The position numbers and the translations under genes were made by a program. The notes under the pieces were generated by a model that worked only from the letters and a program-made list of their open reading frames with translations, was not told where the DNA came from and searched no databases. Shown piece after piece: positions 8,767-17,516 of a DNA stretch of 64,000 nt. How positions within the stretch are numbered: position 1 is the first letter of the stretch; every line of letters starts with the position of its first letter. Source of the DNA: Psychromonas arctica DSM 14288 (lineage in GTDB: Bacteria > Pseudomonadota > Gammaproteobacteria > Enterobacterales > Psychromonadaceae); NCBI RefSeq assembly GCF_000482725.1, contig NZ_AXWP01000008.1:91602-155601 (forward strand), read 5' to 3'.

Positions 8767-11391
8767 ATGAAAAAACATACGACAGGCATTTTGAGTTCAT
8801 TTGTATTAGCAAGCTCTTTGCTTATGGTTGGCTGTGATGGAGATACTGAATCAGCTAATGTTGCGGATTTGACTCAATATACTCAGCAAGGCAAAACTTA
8901 TCTGGATCAGAGCCAATTTAAAGCCGCGATCAACTCTGCCAATAACGCAATTGCAGCGTATCCCAATCATATTGATGGTTATGTTATTTTAGCAAAAACC
9001 TATAATAAACTAGGGCAATCTAATCAATCGATTGAGGTTTTAAACGCTTATAAAGGCGATAAAAATGCAGACTATTACTTACTACTGTTAGAGTCTTATC
9101 AACGTAGTGGCAAGGTTATTTCTGCAAATAAATTAATTGAGCAGCATGCTGATTTGTTATCTCAAAATCCTAGTCAATTTAAATTGTTAAAAGCAAAAAT
9201 ACTGTTACTTGAAGATAATAGTAAACAAGCATTATTATTATTCAAAGAATTGCAGACGACATCAGGCTTCAAAAGTGAAGGTTTAATTGGTGAAGCACGC
9301 ATTGCTGCAGCACAGAATAATAAGCAGAATGCTCTTTCATTACTTGATAGTGCATTACAAGTTGATGAAAAAAATATCGAAGGCTTAATGCTTAAAGGCT
9401 TTCTATTAATGGGTAAAGGAGAAATAGAAAACGCTGAGAAGACATTGTCTTATGCACTTACTGTGATCCCGTCATCTGATATTTTCACGCCTGAGCGTAT
9501 TGGTATTCTAAGAGCACTAACAAGTATTCTAACTTCACAAGGGCGTAGCTCTGAAGCTTTATTATACTCACGTATACTAAGTGATGAATTTCCAACAGCA
9601 ACCACTATTAACGAGCACTATGCCTCTGCACAGGAATATTACAAAAGAAAAGAGATCGCAAAAGCCAAAAAAGAGCTCTATGAAATCTTAAAAATTGATG
9701 CAAAAAATAATAAAGCGTCGACCATGTTAGGTGTTATTTTATACACAGAGGGCGATATCAACGGTGCTGAAAAATACCTATCAGGTATGATCGACCCTGA
9801 AGTGAATACGCCACAATTAACTCAAATCTATGCAATGACTCAGCTTAAGCTAAATCAGAGTAACGATGTATTAGCGATATTAGATGATGTGATTGGCTAT
9901 GAAAATCGACTTGATACGTTAACTCTTTATACCATTGCTGCTATTTCAGAAGGTGAGTTTGATAAAGCTGACATTGCGCTTGCTCGAATCGCAAAACTAT
10001 TTCCAGATTCATCTCAACTACCTTTATTAACAAGTAGTTATATTACTGCTAAAACGCCAGAACAATCACAACAAGTACTAGATGTATTAGCAAAAGGTCT
10101 GCAAAAAAATGCTTCGGATTTCCCTTTGCAAACAGCTTATTTAAAAAAATTAGTTGAATTAAAGGAATTAGACAAAGCAGATCAATTTATTACTGAGCTG
10201 GCTAAGAGTGAAGGTAGTTCTACACAAACACGCTTATTAGTTGCAAATTATTATCTATACCGTAATCAATTCTTGCTTGCAGAGGATCATTTTAATCGCA
10301 TTATTGAAGAATCTGATAATGATGTGCAGGCTTATTACGGCTTAGCACAAAGCAAGCAGATTCAACAAGATTGGAAAGCTGCTTTTGAGCAATACGATAA
10401 AATAATTACGCTATATCCAGACCAATTAAGAGCTTATTATGGTGCGGTTGTTAGCCTTAAGCAGCAGCAAAAAGATCCTCTAACGGTTGGTACCTATTTA
10501 TCCAATAAACATAAGGCTAATATTTTAGCGTTAGTGTTGGCTGATTATCAGTATCAAAGTAATAATTTAACCGAAGCAGATCAGCTGGTTAAAACTGCAT
10601 CGAATTTACCCGTTGAGTTAAAAGATAAAGCCGATCAATTACAACAACAAATAAGTAATGTAAGAATTATTATGGCAATGCAAGAGGGGAATTACCCTGT
10701 TGCGAGGGAGTTAACATTAGCGCAATTGCAATTAACGCCTGAACAACCATTGTTCTTAATTAGGCTGGCTACAATTGAGACGCGTTCAGGGCAATATACG
10801 GAAGCTGATAAAGTATTGAAGCAAATAGAATCTATGTTGCCGGACAACCCTCAAGTCGTACTTTTACAGGCTCAATTAGCATTAGCACAGAAAGATAAAG
10901 TCAAAGCTGAGCAGTTATTAAAAGCTGAATGGAATAAAAGTTCAACAGAGGAAATTGCTCTTGAGTTATATAACTTTTATAAAGTTGAAGATAATGTAAA
11001 AGCGCGTGATTTATTAGCTAAATGGAAAGAAAAATCACCTAACAGTGTTTATGCAAATTTAAATGATGGCATGGTATTGCAAGGTGAAGGTAATAATACA
11101 GCAGCGATAGCGGCTTATGAGAAAGTTCTATCGGTTGCTCCTAATCAAGTAGCTAGCTTGAATAATGCAGCTTGGTTATATTCATTAAGTGGGGATCCTA
11201 AAGCCGAGGTAATGGCTGAAAGGGCTTATAAAGTCGCACCGAATAATGGTGCTGTTTTAGATACTTACGGTTGGATCTTATATCAGGCGGGTAAATATGA
11301 ACAAGCAAAACCAATACTCAAAAAAGCGTTAGAATTAATGCCAAATGATGCTGAAATTAAAAAGCATTGGTCTTTAGTTTCTGAAAAATAA
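8767..11391 (+). CDS. prsT: TPR-repeat lipoprotein, PrsT-like (PEP-CTERM system)
   Basis: An 874-residue lipoprotein. The signal peptide ends in the lipobox LMVGC with Cys23, so it is probably attached to a membrane facing the periplasm. The rest is a long series of tetratricopeptide repeats, from YTQQGKTYLDQSQFKAAINS at the start to NNAAWLYSLSGDPKAEVMAE and DTYGWILYQAGKYEQAKPIL near the end. Length and position next to PrsR match the PEP-CTERM TPR lipoprotein family. It probably scaffolds the synthesis-export machine. A ribosome site AAAAGGGAA precedes the ATG. A strong terminator follows at 11421. Confidence 0.92.
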   Translation: MKKHTTGILSSFVLASSLLMVGCDGDTESANVADLTQYTQQGKTYLDQSQFKAAINSANNAIAAYPNHIDGYVILAKTYNKLGQSNQSIEVLNAYKGDKNADYYLLLLESYQRSGKVISANKLIEQHADLLSQNPSQFKLLKAKILLLEDNSKQALLLFKELQTTSGFKSEGLIGEARIAAAQNNKQNALSLLDSALQVDEKNIEGLMLKGFLLMGKGEIENAEKTLSYALTVIPSSDIFTPERIGILRALTSILTSQGRSSEALLYSRILSDEFPTATTINEHYASAQEYYKRKEIAKAKKELYEILKIDAKNNKASTMLGVILYTEGDINGAEKYLSGMIDPEVNTPQLTQIYAMTQLKLNQSNDVLAILDDVIGYENRLDTLTLYTIAAISEGEFDKADIALARIAKLFPDSSQLPLLTSSYITAKTPEQSQQVLDVLAKGLQKNASDFPLQTAYLKKLVELKELDKADQFITELAKSEGSSTQTRLLVANYYLYRNQFLLAEDHFNRIIEESDNDVQAYYGLAQSKQIQQDWKAAFEQYDKIITLYPDQLRAYYGAVVSLKQQQKDPLTVGTYLSNKHKANILALVLADYQYQSNNLTEADQLVKTASNLPVELKDKADQLQQQISNVRIIMAMQEGNYPVARELTLAQLQLTPEQPLFLIRLATIETRSGQYTEADKVLKQIESMLPDNPQVVLLQAQLALAQKDKVKAEQLLKAEWNKSSTEEIALELYNFYKVEDNVKARDLLAKWKEKSPNSVYANLNDGMVLQGEGNNTAAIAAYEKVLSVAPNQVASLNNAAWLYSLSGDPKAEVMAERAYKVAPNNGAVLDTYGWILYQAGKYEQAKPILKKALELMPNDAEIKKHWSLVSEK

Positions 11392-11420
11392 TAAATTAGT
11401 TTAAAAAGTAATATTGTAAA

Positions 11421-11458
11421 AAGCCCCTCAATCGTTATAAACAATGATTGAGGGGCTT
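11421..11458. terminator. Bidirectional rho-independent terminator
   Basis: A 16-bp stem (AAGCCCCTCAATCGTT at 11421-11436 with 11443-11458, one G-U pair) and a 6-base loop, with T-rich sequence after it and A-rich sequence before it. It lies between the convergent prsT-like gene and the deacetylase at 11502, so it can serve both. Confidence 0.92.
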
Positions 11459-11501
11459 TATTTTTACATGAACATGAACATGAATATTTACTTCGTTTGC
11501 T

Positions 11502-12512
11502 TTATTTTTTTAAATGAACCAAGTCTTGAAAGGTCTTGCAGTGCAATTGTTTATTCTTACTCAAAAACAGATCTAGTTTATGTAAAGAGTAAGGAGCAAG
11601 GCTTTTGGGATGCCCCATGATATTAAATATCCCCTTAGCATCCCCTTGCTTAAGGTGCCTATGAAAGGCTCTTTGTAGTTGTCCAGATTTCGCGCCATCG
11701 ATCATAACGGGGCCATAAGTACTCTGTGTTAGCCTTTGAAAGTAATAGTGATTATTCGCTACCATTGCTTGGCCATCACCAAAGGGTTTGAATTGCTTAC
11801 TTGAGAATTTTTTGTGAAAAGCAAGTTTCCAGAAAAATAAAGGAGAAGTTTTAAAGGCACTGATCGGTAATTCAACAAACTCTCCATATTGCTCTGGTAG
11901 CAATGGATCGTTAGAGAAAGTCCAAGAGGGTTGTTGTGGCATATCTTTAAAGTCAAAGTGTCGTGTTGGATCCGATGAATAACCCTGATTAAAGACGGTA
12001 CTATCTAACCAAATTCCATTATTTAGCAAAGCCTGTTTAATTTTGATAAATGGCTGTAAGCACCAACCTCCAGCTCGATAAGCAAAGATAGGACGATGGC
12101 TACAAAGTTGTAATTCAGCTTTGTAAGTACTTACTATCTCTTCTATTTCTTGTTCTGAAAAGTCATGTAAACGATAACGGCTTGTATTAATCTGCCAACC
12201 TGCTTGATCATAAATACTATCAAACCAATGTGGGTGAATATGCAGTTGTATATCGTGGCCTGCTTCGGATAGTGATAATAATTGTTTTTGAATCTCGTTA
12301 TATTGTTCTTTAAGTTCAGAGAACTGATTGGAATACTCTTTTAATTTAACAAGAAAACCCGCATCGACAAATAAGCAAACTTTACTATTGTGTTTATCTA
12401 AAATAGTGATTAATTGCTTCGTAGGTTTCAGCATACAATTTTCAACTGAGCCTGGATTTTTACCAAAAAATAATTCGTAATCTAAGCTTATTAAATAGTC
12501 TACTGCCTGCAT
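11502..12512 (-). CDS. NodB-like polysaccharide deacetylase
   Basis: A 336-residue protein of the carbohydrate esterase 4/NodB fold. The metal-site signatures are ISLDYELFF near residues 9-16 (Asp11) and GHDIQLHIHPHW near 85-96 (His86, His91, His93, His95). YRAGGW near 145 matches the third CE4 motif. No signal peptide is visible, so the substrate is probably a cytoplasmic or lipid-linked saccharide. It lies on the opposite strand from the rest of the locus and ends at the shared terminator. It would remove N- or O-acetyl groups from sugars of the exopolysaccharide; the exact substrate is unknown. Confidence 0.75.
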   Translation of the reverse strand: MQAVDYLISLDYELFFGKNPGSVENCMLKPTKQLITILDKHNSKVCLFVDAGFLVKLKEYSNQFSELKEQYNEIQKQLLSLSEAGHDIQLHIHPHWFDSIYDQAGWQINTSRYRLHDFSEQEIEEIVSTYKAELQLCSHRPIFAYRAGGWCLQPFIKIKQALLNNGIWLDSTVFNQGYSSDPTRHFDFKDMPQQPSWTFSNDPLLPEQYGEFVELPISAFKTSPLFFWKLAFHKKFSSKQFKPFGDGQAMVANNHYYFQRLTQSTYGPVMIDGAKSGQLQRAFHRHLKQGDAKGIFNIMGHPKSLAPYSLHKLDLFLSKNKQLHCKTFQDLVHLKK

Positions 12513-12741
12513 TGTTAGATTCCCTGTTATTTGTAGTGACTTAACGTAATAAAATGAGTATTTTATCTTTATATGCGGAAAAGATGGTATTAAATTGTGT
12601 TAATATTTACATCTTAATTTTGACTCCGTTCGATGGAAGTGAAAGCTGTCATTATATCAATAAGTTAAGTTTAAAATATTACCCTGTAGTTAATTTGTGC
12701 AGTTCAATAATAACTATTGAACTTATTACTGAATTCAAGAA

Positions 12742-12759
12742 CCAATAACGGGTTATTGG
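12742..12759. promoter_or_regulatory. Perfect 18-bp palindrome, possible operator
   Basis: CCAATAAC and its exact complement GTTATTGG are separated by two G. It sits about 60-75 bases upstream of the -35 candidate for the downstream sugar operon. It lacks a T-run, so a terminator is unlikely; binding by a dimeric regulator is possible. The regulator is unknown. Confidence 0.35.
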
Positions 12760-12816
12760 AAAGTAGTTTAAAGCAGATAACTATAGAAGTAGCTATGCTA
12801 ATTTGCTTATTCAGAG

Positions 12817-12844
12817 TTGAAGTAATATAAACAATCATTATATT
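12817..12844 (+). promoter_or_regulatory. Candidate sigma-70 promoter for the sugar-transferase operon
   Basis: TTGAAG at 12817-12822 and TATATT at 12839-12844 with a 16-base spacer. The ATG of the WecG-like gene is 45 bases further on. The match is moderate. Confidence 0.3.
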
Positions 12845-12889
12845 AAAATAATAGTAAAATAATAAAATATAACTGCTAAGGACAGGCTA

Positions 12890-13687
12890 ATGACGGATGA
12901 TAATTGCGTATTAAATGAACCTTTAAAACGATATAAGGTACAAGCGCCCACTATTAAAATGTTTGGTATCGATATCCATCCATTAGGCATGTCCCAATCC
13001 CTAGATGTTATTAACGAATGTATCACTTCTAAACAATCTCTACATATCGGTATGTTAAATGCGGCTAAAGTAGTCAATATGAAGCGTAACCCTGCTCTTG
13101 GGGAGGATGTTACTTCATCAAATTTGATTCTTGCTGATGGAAGTGCAGTGGTATTAGCCAGCAAAATCCTCAATAAAAAATTACCAGAGCGAGTCGCTGG
13201 CATCGATCTTATGCATGGCATATTAGAACGTGGTAATAAATTAGGTTACCGTGTCTTTTGTTTAGGTGCGACGGAAGAAATATCAGAAGAAATTGAACGT
13301 CAAATTCATAAACATTATCCTGGTGTGGTCATTGCTGGTCGCCAAAATGGGTACTTCTCTGATGATCAACAAAGCGAAGTCGCTGAAAATATTGCAGCCG
13401 CAAAAGCAGATGTATTATTTGTTGCTATTACCTCACCTAAAAAAGAGCAATTTATGGCTAAATGGGGGGACGTAATGCAAGTGCCTGTAGTGCATGGTGT
13501 AGGCGGATCATTTGATGTATTTGCAGGTAAAGTTAAACGCGCACCATTAATCTGGCAGAAACTGGGCATGGAATGGTTATACCGAGTTCTTCAAGAACCA
13601 GGTCGTTTATGGAAGCGCTACTTAGTAACTAATACCTTGTTTATCGGTATGTTATTAAAAGAAATAATCACACCTCAAAAATCCTAA
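12890..13687 (+). CDS. WecG/TagA/CpsF-family glycosyltransferase
   Basis: A 265-residue GT26-family transferase. Family signatures are visible: LNAAKVVNMKRNPAL, then LADGSAVVLASK, then RVAGIDLMHGI, and later FVAITSPKKEQFMAKW and VVHGVGGSFDVFAGKVKRAP. WecG and TagA enzymes add N-acetylmannosamine(-uronate) to lipid-linked GlcNAc at the inner membrane. This one would add the second sugar of the repeat unit, which implies a WecA-type primer made elsewhere. A ribosome site AAGGAC precedes the ATG. It begins a plus-strand run of closely spaced genes reaching to about 24,060. Confidence 0.88.
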   Translation: MTDDNCVLNEPLKRYKVQAPTIKMFGIDIHPLGMSQSLDVINECITSKQSLHIGMLNAAKVVNMKRNPALGEDVTSSNLILADGSAVVLASKILNKKLPERVAGIDLMHGILERGNKLGYRVFCLGATEEISEEIERQIHKHYPGVVIAGRQNGYFSDDQQSEVAENIAAAKADVLFVAITSPKKEQFMAKWGDVMQVPVVHGVGGSFDVFAGKVKRAPLIWQKLGMEWLYRVLQEPGRLWKRYLVTNTLFIGMLLKEIITPQKS

Positions 13688-13699
13688 TGAAGAAAACAC

Positions 13700-14683
13700 A
13701 TGACGCATAAAAAACAAAAATTAGTTTATCTAGCAGCCGCAAGTCATTCAGGGTCAACCATGACCGCCATGTTATTAGGTGCTCATCCGGATCTTTGTAG
13801 TGTTGGAGAACTAAAAGCCATTAATTTGGGTGATAAAAATAGTTATTTATGTTCTTGTAAAAAATTAGTTGGCGATTGTGAGTTTTGGCAAGGTGTCACC
13901 ACTAAAATGGCGGCAAAAGGTCAAGATTTCTGTATTTCCGATGCAGGAACTGACATTCGCACTGGTGCAACGCCTTATATGCAGAGGTTGCTTAGACCTT
14001 TAGTGCGTAACCCATTTATGGAGTTTGTACGTGATTCATTGTTAACACTATCTCCTGTATGGCGAAAGCAACTTCCTCTTCTTCAAAAACGTAATGCTGA
14101 TTATGCTCGTTCAATAGCTGAGCAAGCTGGTGTAGAGACGGTTATTGACTCTTCAAAAATAGGCATTCGTTTAAAATACTTACTTAAAAACCCTGAATTA
14201 GACGTTAAAGTTATTTGGATGGTGCGTGATGGTCGAGGCGTTTCTCTAGCCTATAAAAATCCATCAGAGTTTGCTGATGCCAAGGATCCAAAGCTTCGTG
14301 GCGGAGGTGCTGGAGCGACCCAAGAACATAATCGAGGTGTCGAAGTTGGCGCTGAAGAGTGGGTTCGTTGCAATCAAGAAACAGAAGCTGTATTAGCAAC
14401 CATGCCTAAAGAAAGTTGGATGCAAGTGCACTATGAAGATATATGCAATGATACGGAAAAGACATTAGATAAATTGTTTGAATTTATAGGGGTTGACCCT
14501 TCTCTGAAACGGTTAGATTTTAAAACTGTCGAGCATCATGTCGTTGGTAATGGCATGCGTTTAGATGACTCTGAAGTGATTAAGTTGGATGATCGCTGGA
14601 AAGCACTACTCAGTAAAAACGAGCTTGCAACATACCATCAAATCACCGGTGAATATCATAAATCGCTCGGTTATACGGAATAA
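13700..14683 (+). CDS. Sulfotransferase family protein
   Basis: A 327-residue PAPS-dependent sulfotransferase. The 5'-phosphosulfate-binding loop is at residues 15-21 (SHSGSTM) after a beta strand LVYLAAA. The 3'-phosphate-binding element is VIWMVRDGRGVSLAYKNP near 171-188, and ETVIDSSK lies between them. It is probably cytoplasmic and sulfates a nucleotide- or lipid-linked sugar of the exopolysaccharide. It starts 12 bases after the WecG-like stop and ends 6 bases before the flippase, consistent with one operon. The acceptor is not predictable. Confidence 0.85.
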   Translation: MTHKKQKLVYLAAASHSGSTMTAMLLGAHPDLCSVGELKAINLGDKNSYLCSCKKLVGDCEFWQGVTTKMAAKGQDFCISDAGTDIRTGATPYMQRLLRPLVRNPFMEFVRDSLLTLSPVWRKQLPLLQKRNADYARSIAEQAGVETVIDSSKIGIRLKYLLKNPELDVKVIWMVRDGRGVSLAYKNPSEFADAKDPKLRGGGAGATQEHNRGVEVGAEEWVRCNQETEAVLATMPKESWMQVHYEDICNDTEKTLDKLFEFIGVDPSLKRLDFKTVEHHVVGNGMRLDDSEVIKLDDRWKALLSKNELATYHQITGEYHKSLGYTE

Positions 14684-14689
14684 ATATCA

Positions 14690-16243
14690 GTGACTAAAAA
14701 TATCGATAAAAACAAAAAAGTTGATTTAAGCGGACAAGATCGCTTTACATGGAATTTAATGGTGAGCTGGGCAAGCCAGCTTGTTCTTGTTTTTTCAGGT
14801 TTTATAATGCCTCGTTTAGTTGATGAAAAAGTAGGCCAAGTGGCGTTAGGTATTTGGGATTTTGGTTGGTCTTTTGTTAGTTATTTGGCGCTACTTGGAT
14901 TTGGAATGGGGGCTTGTTTTAACCGTTATATTGCAAAATATCGCTCAGCGGGTGATTTTGTCAAATTGAATGAGGTAGCAAATTCTGCAGTCTTTGTGCA
15001 GTTAGTTGTGTCTTCAGCAGTTACACTATGTACTATTTTATTTTACTTTTTACTGCCGGTTTTTTTTAGTGAGTCATTAAAAGAAAATACTGAAATGGCA
15101 CAATGGGTTGTGCTTTTTTTAGGGTTCAGTTTGTCAGTTGGAATGGCAGCAGGCTCTGCCAAGGGATTATTGACAGGTTATCACCGTTGGGATATTCATA
15201 ATTCATTGCATGCTGGTGATAGTCTTTTCTCATTGGCACTGATGGTTACGCTACTTTTTTTTACCGATCTTGGCGTGATAGGAATGGCGATAGGTTACTT
15301 AATTTCAACAATCGTTTTTGAAACAATTCGGTTTGTTTTTGTGGCTAGACTCTGCAAAGAGTTTCAATTTAATCTAAAAATGGCAAACTGGTCAACCAGC
15401 CTAGAAATGTTGATTTTTAGTATAAAAAGCATGTTATCAAACCTTCCTCCGATTCTTTTATTGCAAAGCATTAATATTATATTAGTCAGTGCGATTGGAC
15501 CAGCTGCCTTAGCTGTCTTTGCAAGGCCGATGGCACTGACTCGGCAAATAAAAACGTTTATGACTAAATTCACATTAATGTTAACCCCGACAACAGGTTC
15601 CATGCAGGGGGCGGGTGATGATAAAGCTATTCAGGCTCTTTTTGTTAATACCACCAAACTTAGCTTTGCATTTGCCTTACCGAGTTTAGGTTTCTTATTT
15701 ATTTATGGTGATGTAGTTTTACGATATTGGATGGGTAATGACTATGCACTATGGCCTTTAATGATGATACTTGCACTAGGGCAATTATTACCCATGGCGC
15801 AAGACACTTCTATCCGTATATTAATGGGGCTGAATCAACATGGAAAAATCTCTATATTTGCTTTCATTGCTGTATTCGTTATTTTTGTAATAAGTATTTT
15901 GTTTTTAGGTGTTGATAATTGGGAGCTAACTACGGCTGCTTTATTATTTGTCGTCCCTATGAATATTGTTTATGGGTTTATTGTCCCAATTTATACTTGC
16001 CGGCAACTGAAGCTGTCATGGCTTGGTTATGTTCAAAGTAGCTTTATTAAGCCATTACTCTATATCATGCCATTTTTAGGCCTACTTGCGTGGTCTCGTC
16101 ATGCCTATGAATTAAATGATTCCGTTACTGCAATAGCTACTTTGGTTAGTGCTGGCATCGTCACTATTATTATCTATTTTGTCTATTTAGTACCCGTAAA
16201 AACACAACAAAAATTGTTTTGTCGATTGAAAATTTCTTCATGA
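14690..16243 (+). CDS. Wzx-like polysaccharide flippase
   Basis: A 517-residue integral membrane protein with about 12-14 hydrophobic segments. Its N-terminal region (WNLMVSWASQLVLVFSGFIMPRLVD) and central pattern fit the polysaccharide transport/oligosaccharide flippase superfamily. It would move the lipid-linked repeat unit across the inner membrane. The start is a GTG at 14690; only a weak GGA precedes it, so translation may be coupled to the sulfotransferase that ends 6 bases upstream. The exact Wzx subgroup cannot be assigned. Confidence 0.85.
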   Translation: MTKNIDKNKKVDLSGQDRFTWNLMVSWASQLVLVFSGFIMPRLVDEKVGQVALGIWDFGWSFVSYLALLGFGMGACFNRYIAKYRSAGDFVKLNEVANSAVFVQLVVSSAVTLCTILFYFLLPVFFSESLKENTEMAQWVVLFLGFSLSVGMAAGSAKGLLTGYHRWDIHNSLHAGDSLFSLALMVTLLFFTDLGVIGMAIGYLISTIVFETIRFVFVARLCKEFQFNLKMANWSTSLEMLIFSIKSMLSNLPPILLLQSINIILVSAIGPAALAVFARPMALTRQIKTFMTKFTLMLTPTTGSMQGAGDDKAIQALFVNTTKLSFAFALPSLGFLFIYGDVVLRYWMGNDYALWPLMMILALGQLLPMAQDTSIRILMGLNQHGKISIFAFIAVFVIFVISILFLGVDNWELTTAALLFVVPMNIVYGFIVPIYTCRQLKLSWLGYVQSSFIKPLLYIMPFLGLLAWSRHAYELNDSVTAIATLVSAGIVTIIIYFVYLVPVKTQQKLFCRLKISS

Positions 16244-16283
16244 TATTTTTTAAATATATTCACCTACCAAGGGGCTATTAAGC

Positions 16284-17498
16284 ATGAGCGTTAGTTTACG
16301 AAAATACCCTTACCCATATCATGCGATGCTGGCTATTTGTAGCGATTTAGATGAAACACCTAATAAAGAAATTTATTTTGAAACTGCACGTTACTTAAAT
16401 ACCACGGAAGAAACATCTTTAGGTAAAGGTGTGGGCTTAGAAGTGGGTAATACTATCTATTTTGATATGCCTGAACATAATTTTTCCTATACGAATACAG
16501 ATGATGACGGACGGCAAAAAATTCATCAACTGATTGACTCCGGTCATATCGATTGTCTGCATTCATTTGGTGATTTTGTTAACGATAGAGCGTTAATTGA
16601 AAAACACTGGAATGCTATTCAAGCGGGTAAGAAAAAGATAGAAGTCTGGGTGGATCATGCTCAAGCGACAACTAATCTAGACAATGATATTATGCAAGGG
16701 CAAGGGGCAGAAATCGGTAAGCCCGCTTACCATAGTGACTTAACGGTACAATCTGGTATGTTGCCTTTTATTTGGAAAGGGCGCGTAACCAGCTGTGTTG
16801 CACAAAATGCTAAAAGAAGTTATCAAGCACTGTTTAATAAAAAGCAAATTAAAGCTTCTCTTAAAACGATTGCGTTAGAGTTCGCTAAAGGTTGGTTTGC
16901 AAGATTAGGAAATACAAAGTATGCAATGCATAAAGATAATAAAGTGTTACGCAAATCTAAATTAGTTGATGGCACTGAAGTTAATGAGTTTATGCGTTGT
17001 AATCCTGCATGGGGAGGGATTTCCTGCTTTGATCAAGCACGAGGAATACATCATGTCTTAACCAAAGAAGTCTTAGACACTTTAGTCAACAAACAAGGTT
17101 GCAGCATCCTTTATAGTCATTTAGGTAAGGTTTATTCAACTTCAGAACCTTTTCATCAATGTACGAGAGAAGCCTTTGAATTATTAGCAAGTTATCATAA
17201 TAACCATAAGATATTAACCGCCACTACACGACGTTTATTAGGCTACAACCGAACAATTGATGATCTGAGTTTTATAACTAAAGTTGTTGGAGAGGAAATT
17301 CACCTCTATCTTTCTACATCATACAGTGGAGAAGACCTTCAAGGTTTAACTTTTTATGTAGAAGAGCCAATGCAGGTAAAGCTATATATCAATAAACTAC
17401 TATTTGATGAGATAACATACAACCCACCTGATATGACAGGAAACGCAAGTATTTCTATAAAGTGGCGTGCTTTAACTTTCCCTAATATTAAAAATTAA
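16284..17498 (+). CDS. Unrecognised protein with possible NodB-like (deacetylase superfamily) N-terminal barrel
   Basis: A 404-residue protein I do not recognise by family. The N-terminus AMLAICSDLDETPNKEIY resembles the first metal-binding motif of the glycoside hydrolase/deacetylase barrel. HIDCLHSFGDF near 90-100 and EVWVDHAQATTN near 118-130 supply histidines in plausible positions. ILYSHLG near 275 resembles the last motif. The last ~75 residues (EEIHLYLSTSYSGEDLQG onward) look like a beta-rich accessory domain. No signal peptide is seen. AAGGGGC precedes the ATG. The setting between the flippase and a glycosyltransferase suggests sugar modification or cleavage, but no reaction should be assumed. 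Confidence 0.6.
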   Translation: MSVSLRKYPYPYHAMLAICSDLDETPNKEIYFETARYLNTTEETSLGKGVGLEVGNTIYFDMPEHNFSYTNTDDDGRQKIHQLIDSGHIDCLHSFGDFVNDRALIEKHWNAIQAGKKKIEVWVDHAQATTNLDNDIMQGQGAEIGKPAYHSDLTVQSGMLPFIWKGRVTSCVAQNAKRSYQALFNKKQIKASLKTIALEFAKGWFARLGNTKYAMHKDNKVLRKSKLVDGTEVNEFMRCNPAWGGISCFDQARGIHHVLTKEVLDTLVNKQGCSILYSHLGKVYSTSEPFHQCTREAFELLASYHNNHKILTATTRRLLGYNRTIDDLSFITKVVGEEIHLYLSTSYSGEDLQGLTFYVEEPMQVKLYINKLLFDEITYNPPDMTGNASISIKWRALTFPNIKN

Positions 17499-17516
17499 AC
17501 TAATTCGAGCTTAAGT

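Larger units (their letters stand above)
12513..12889. other. Divergent promoter region between deacetylase and wecG-like gene
   Basis: 377 bases without a convincing gene. A short open frame at 12554-12748 has no family resemblance and no good ribosome site. The region contains a perfect 18-bp palindrome at 12742-12759 and a candidate sigma-70 promoter at 12817-12844 for the WecG-like gene. Confidence 0.5.

Noticed and set aside
12554-12748. Small open frame of 64 codons in the divergent region
   Set aside because: No ribosome site, no family resemblance, and it overlaps the palindrome region.
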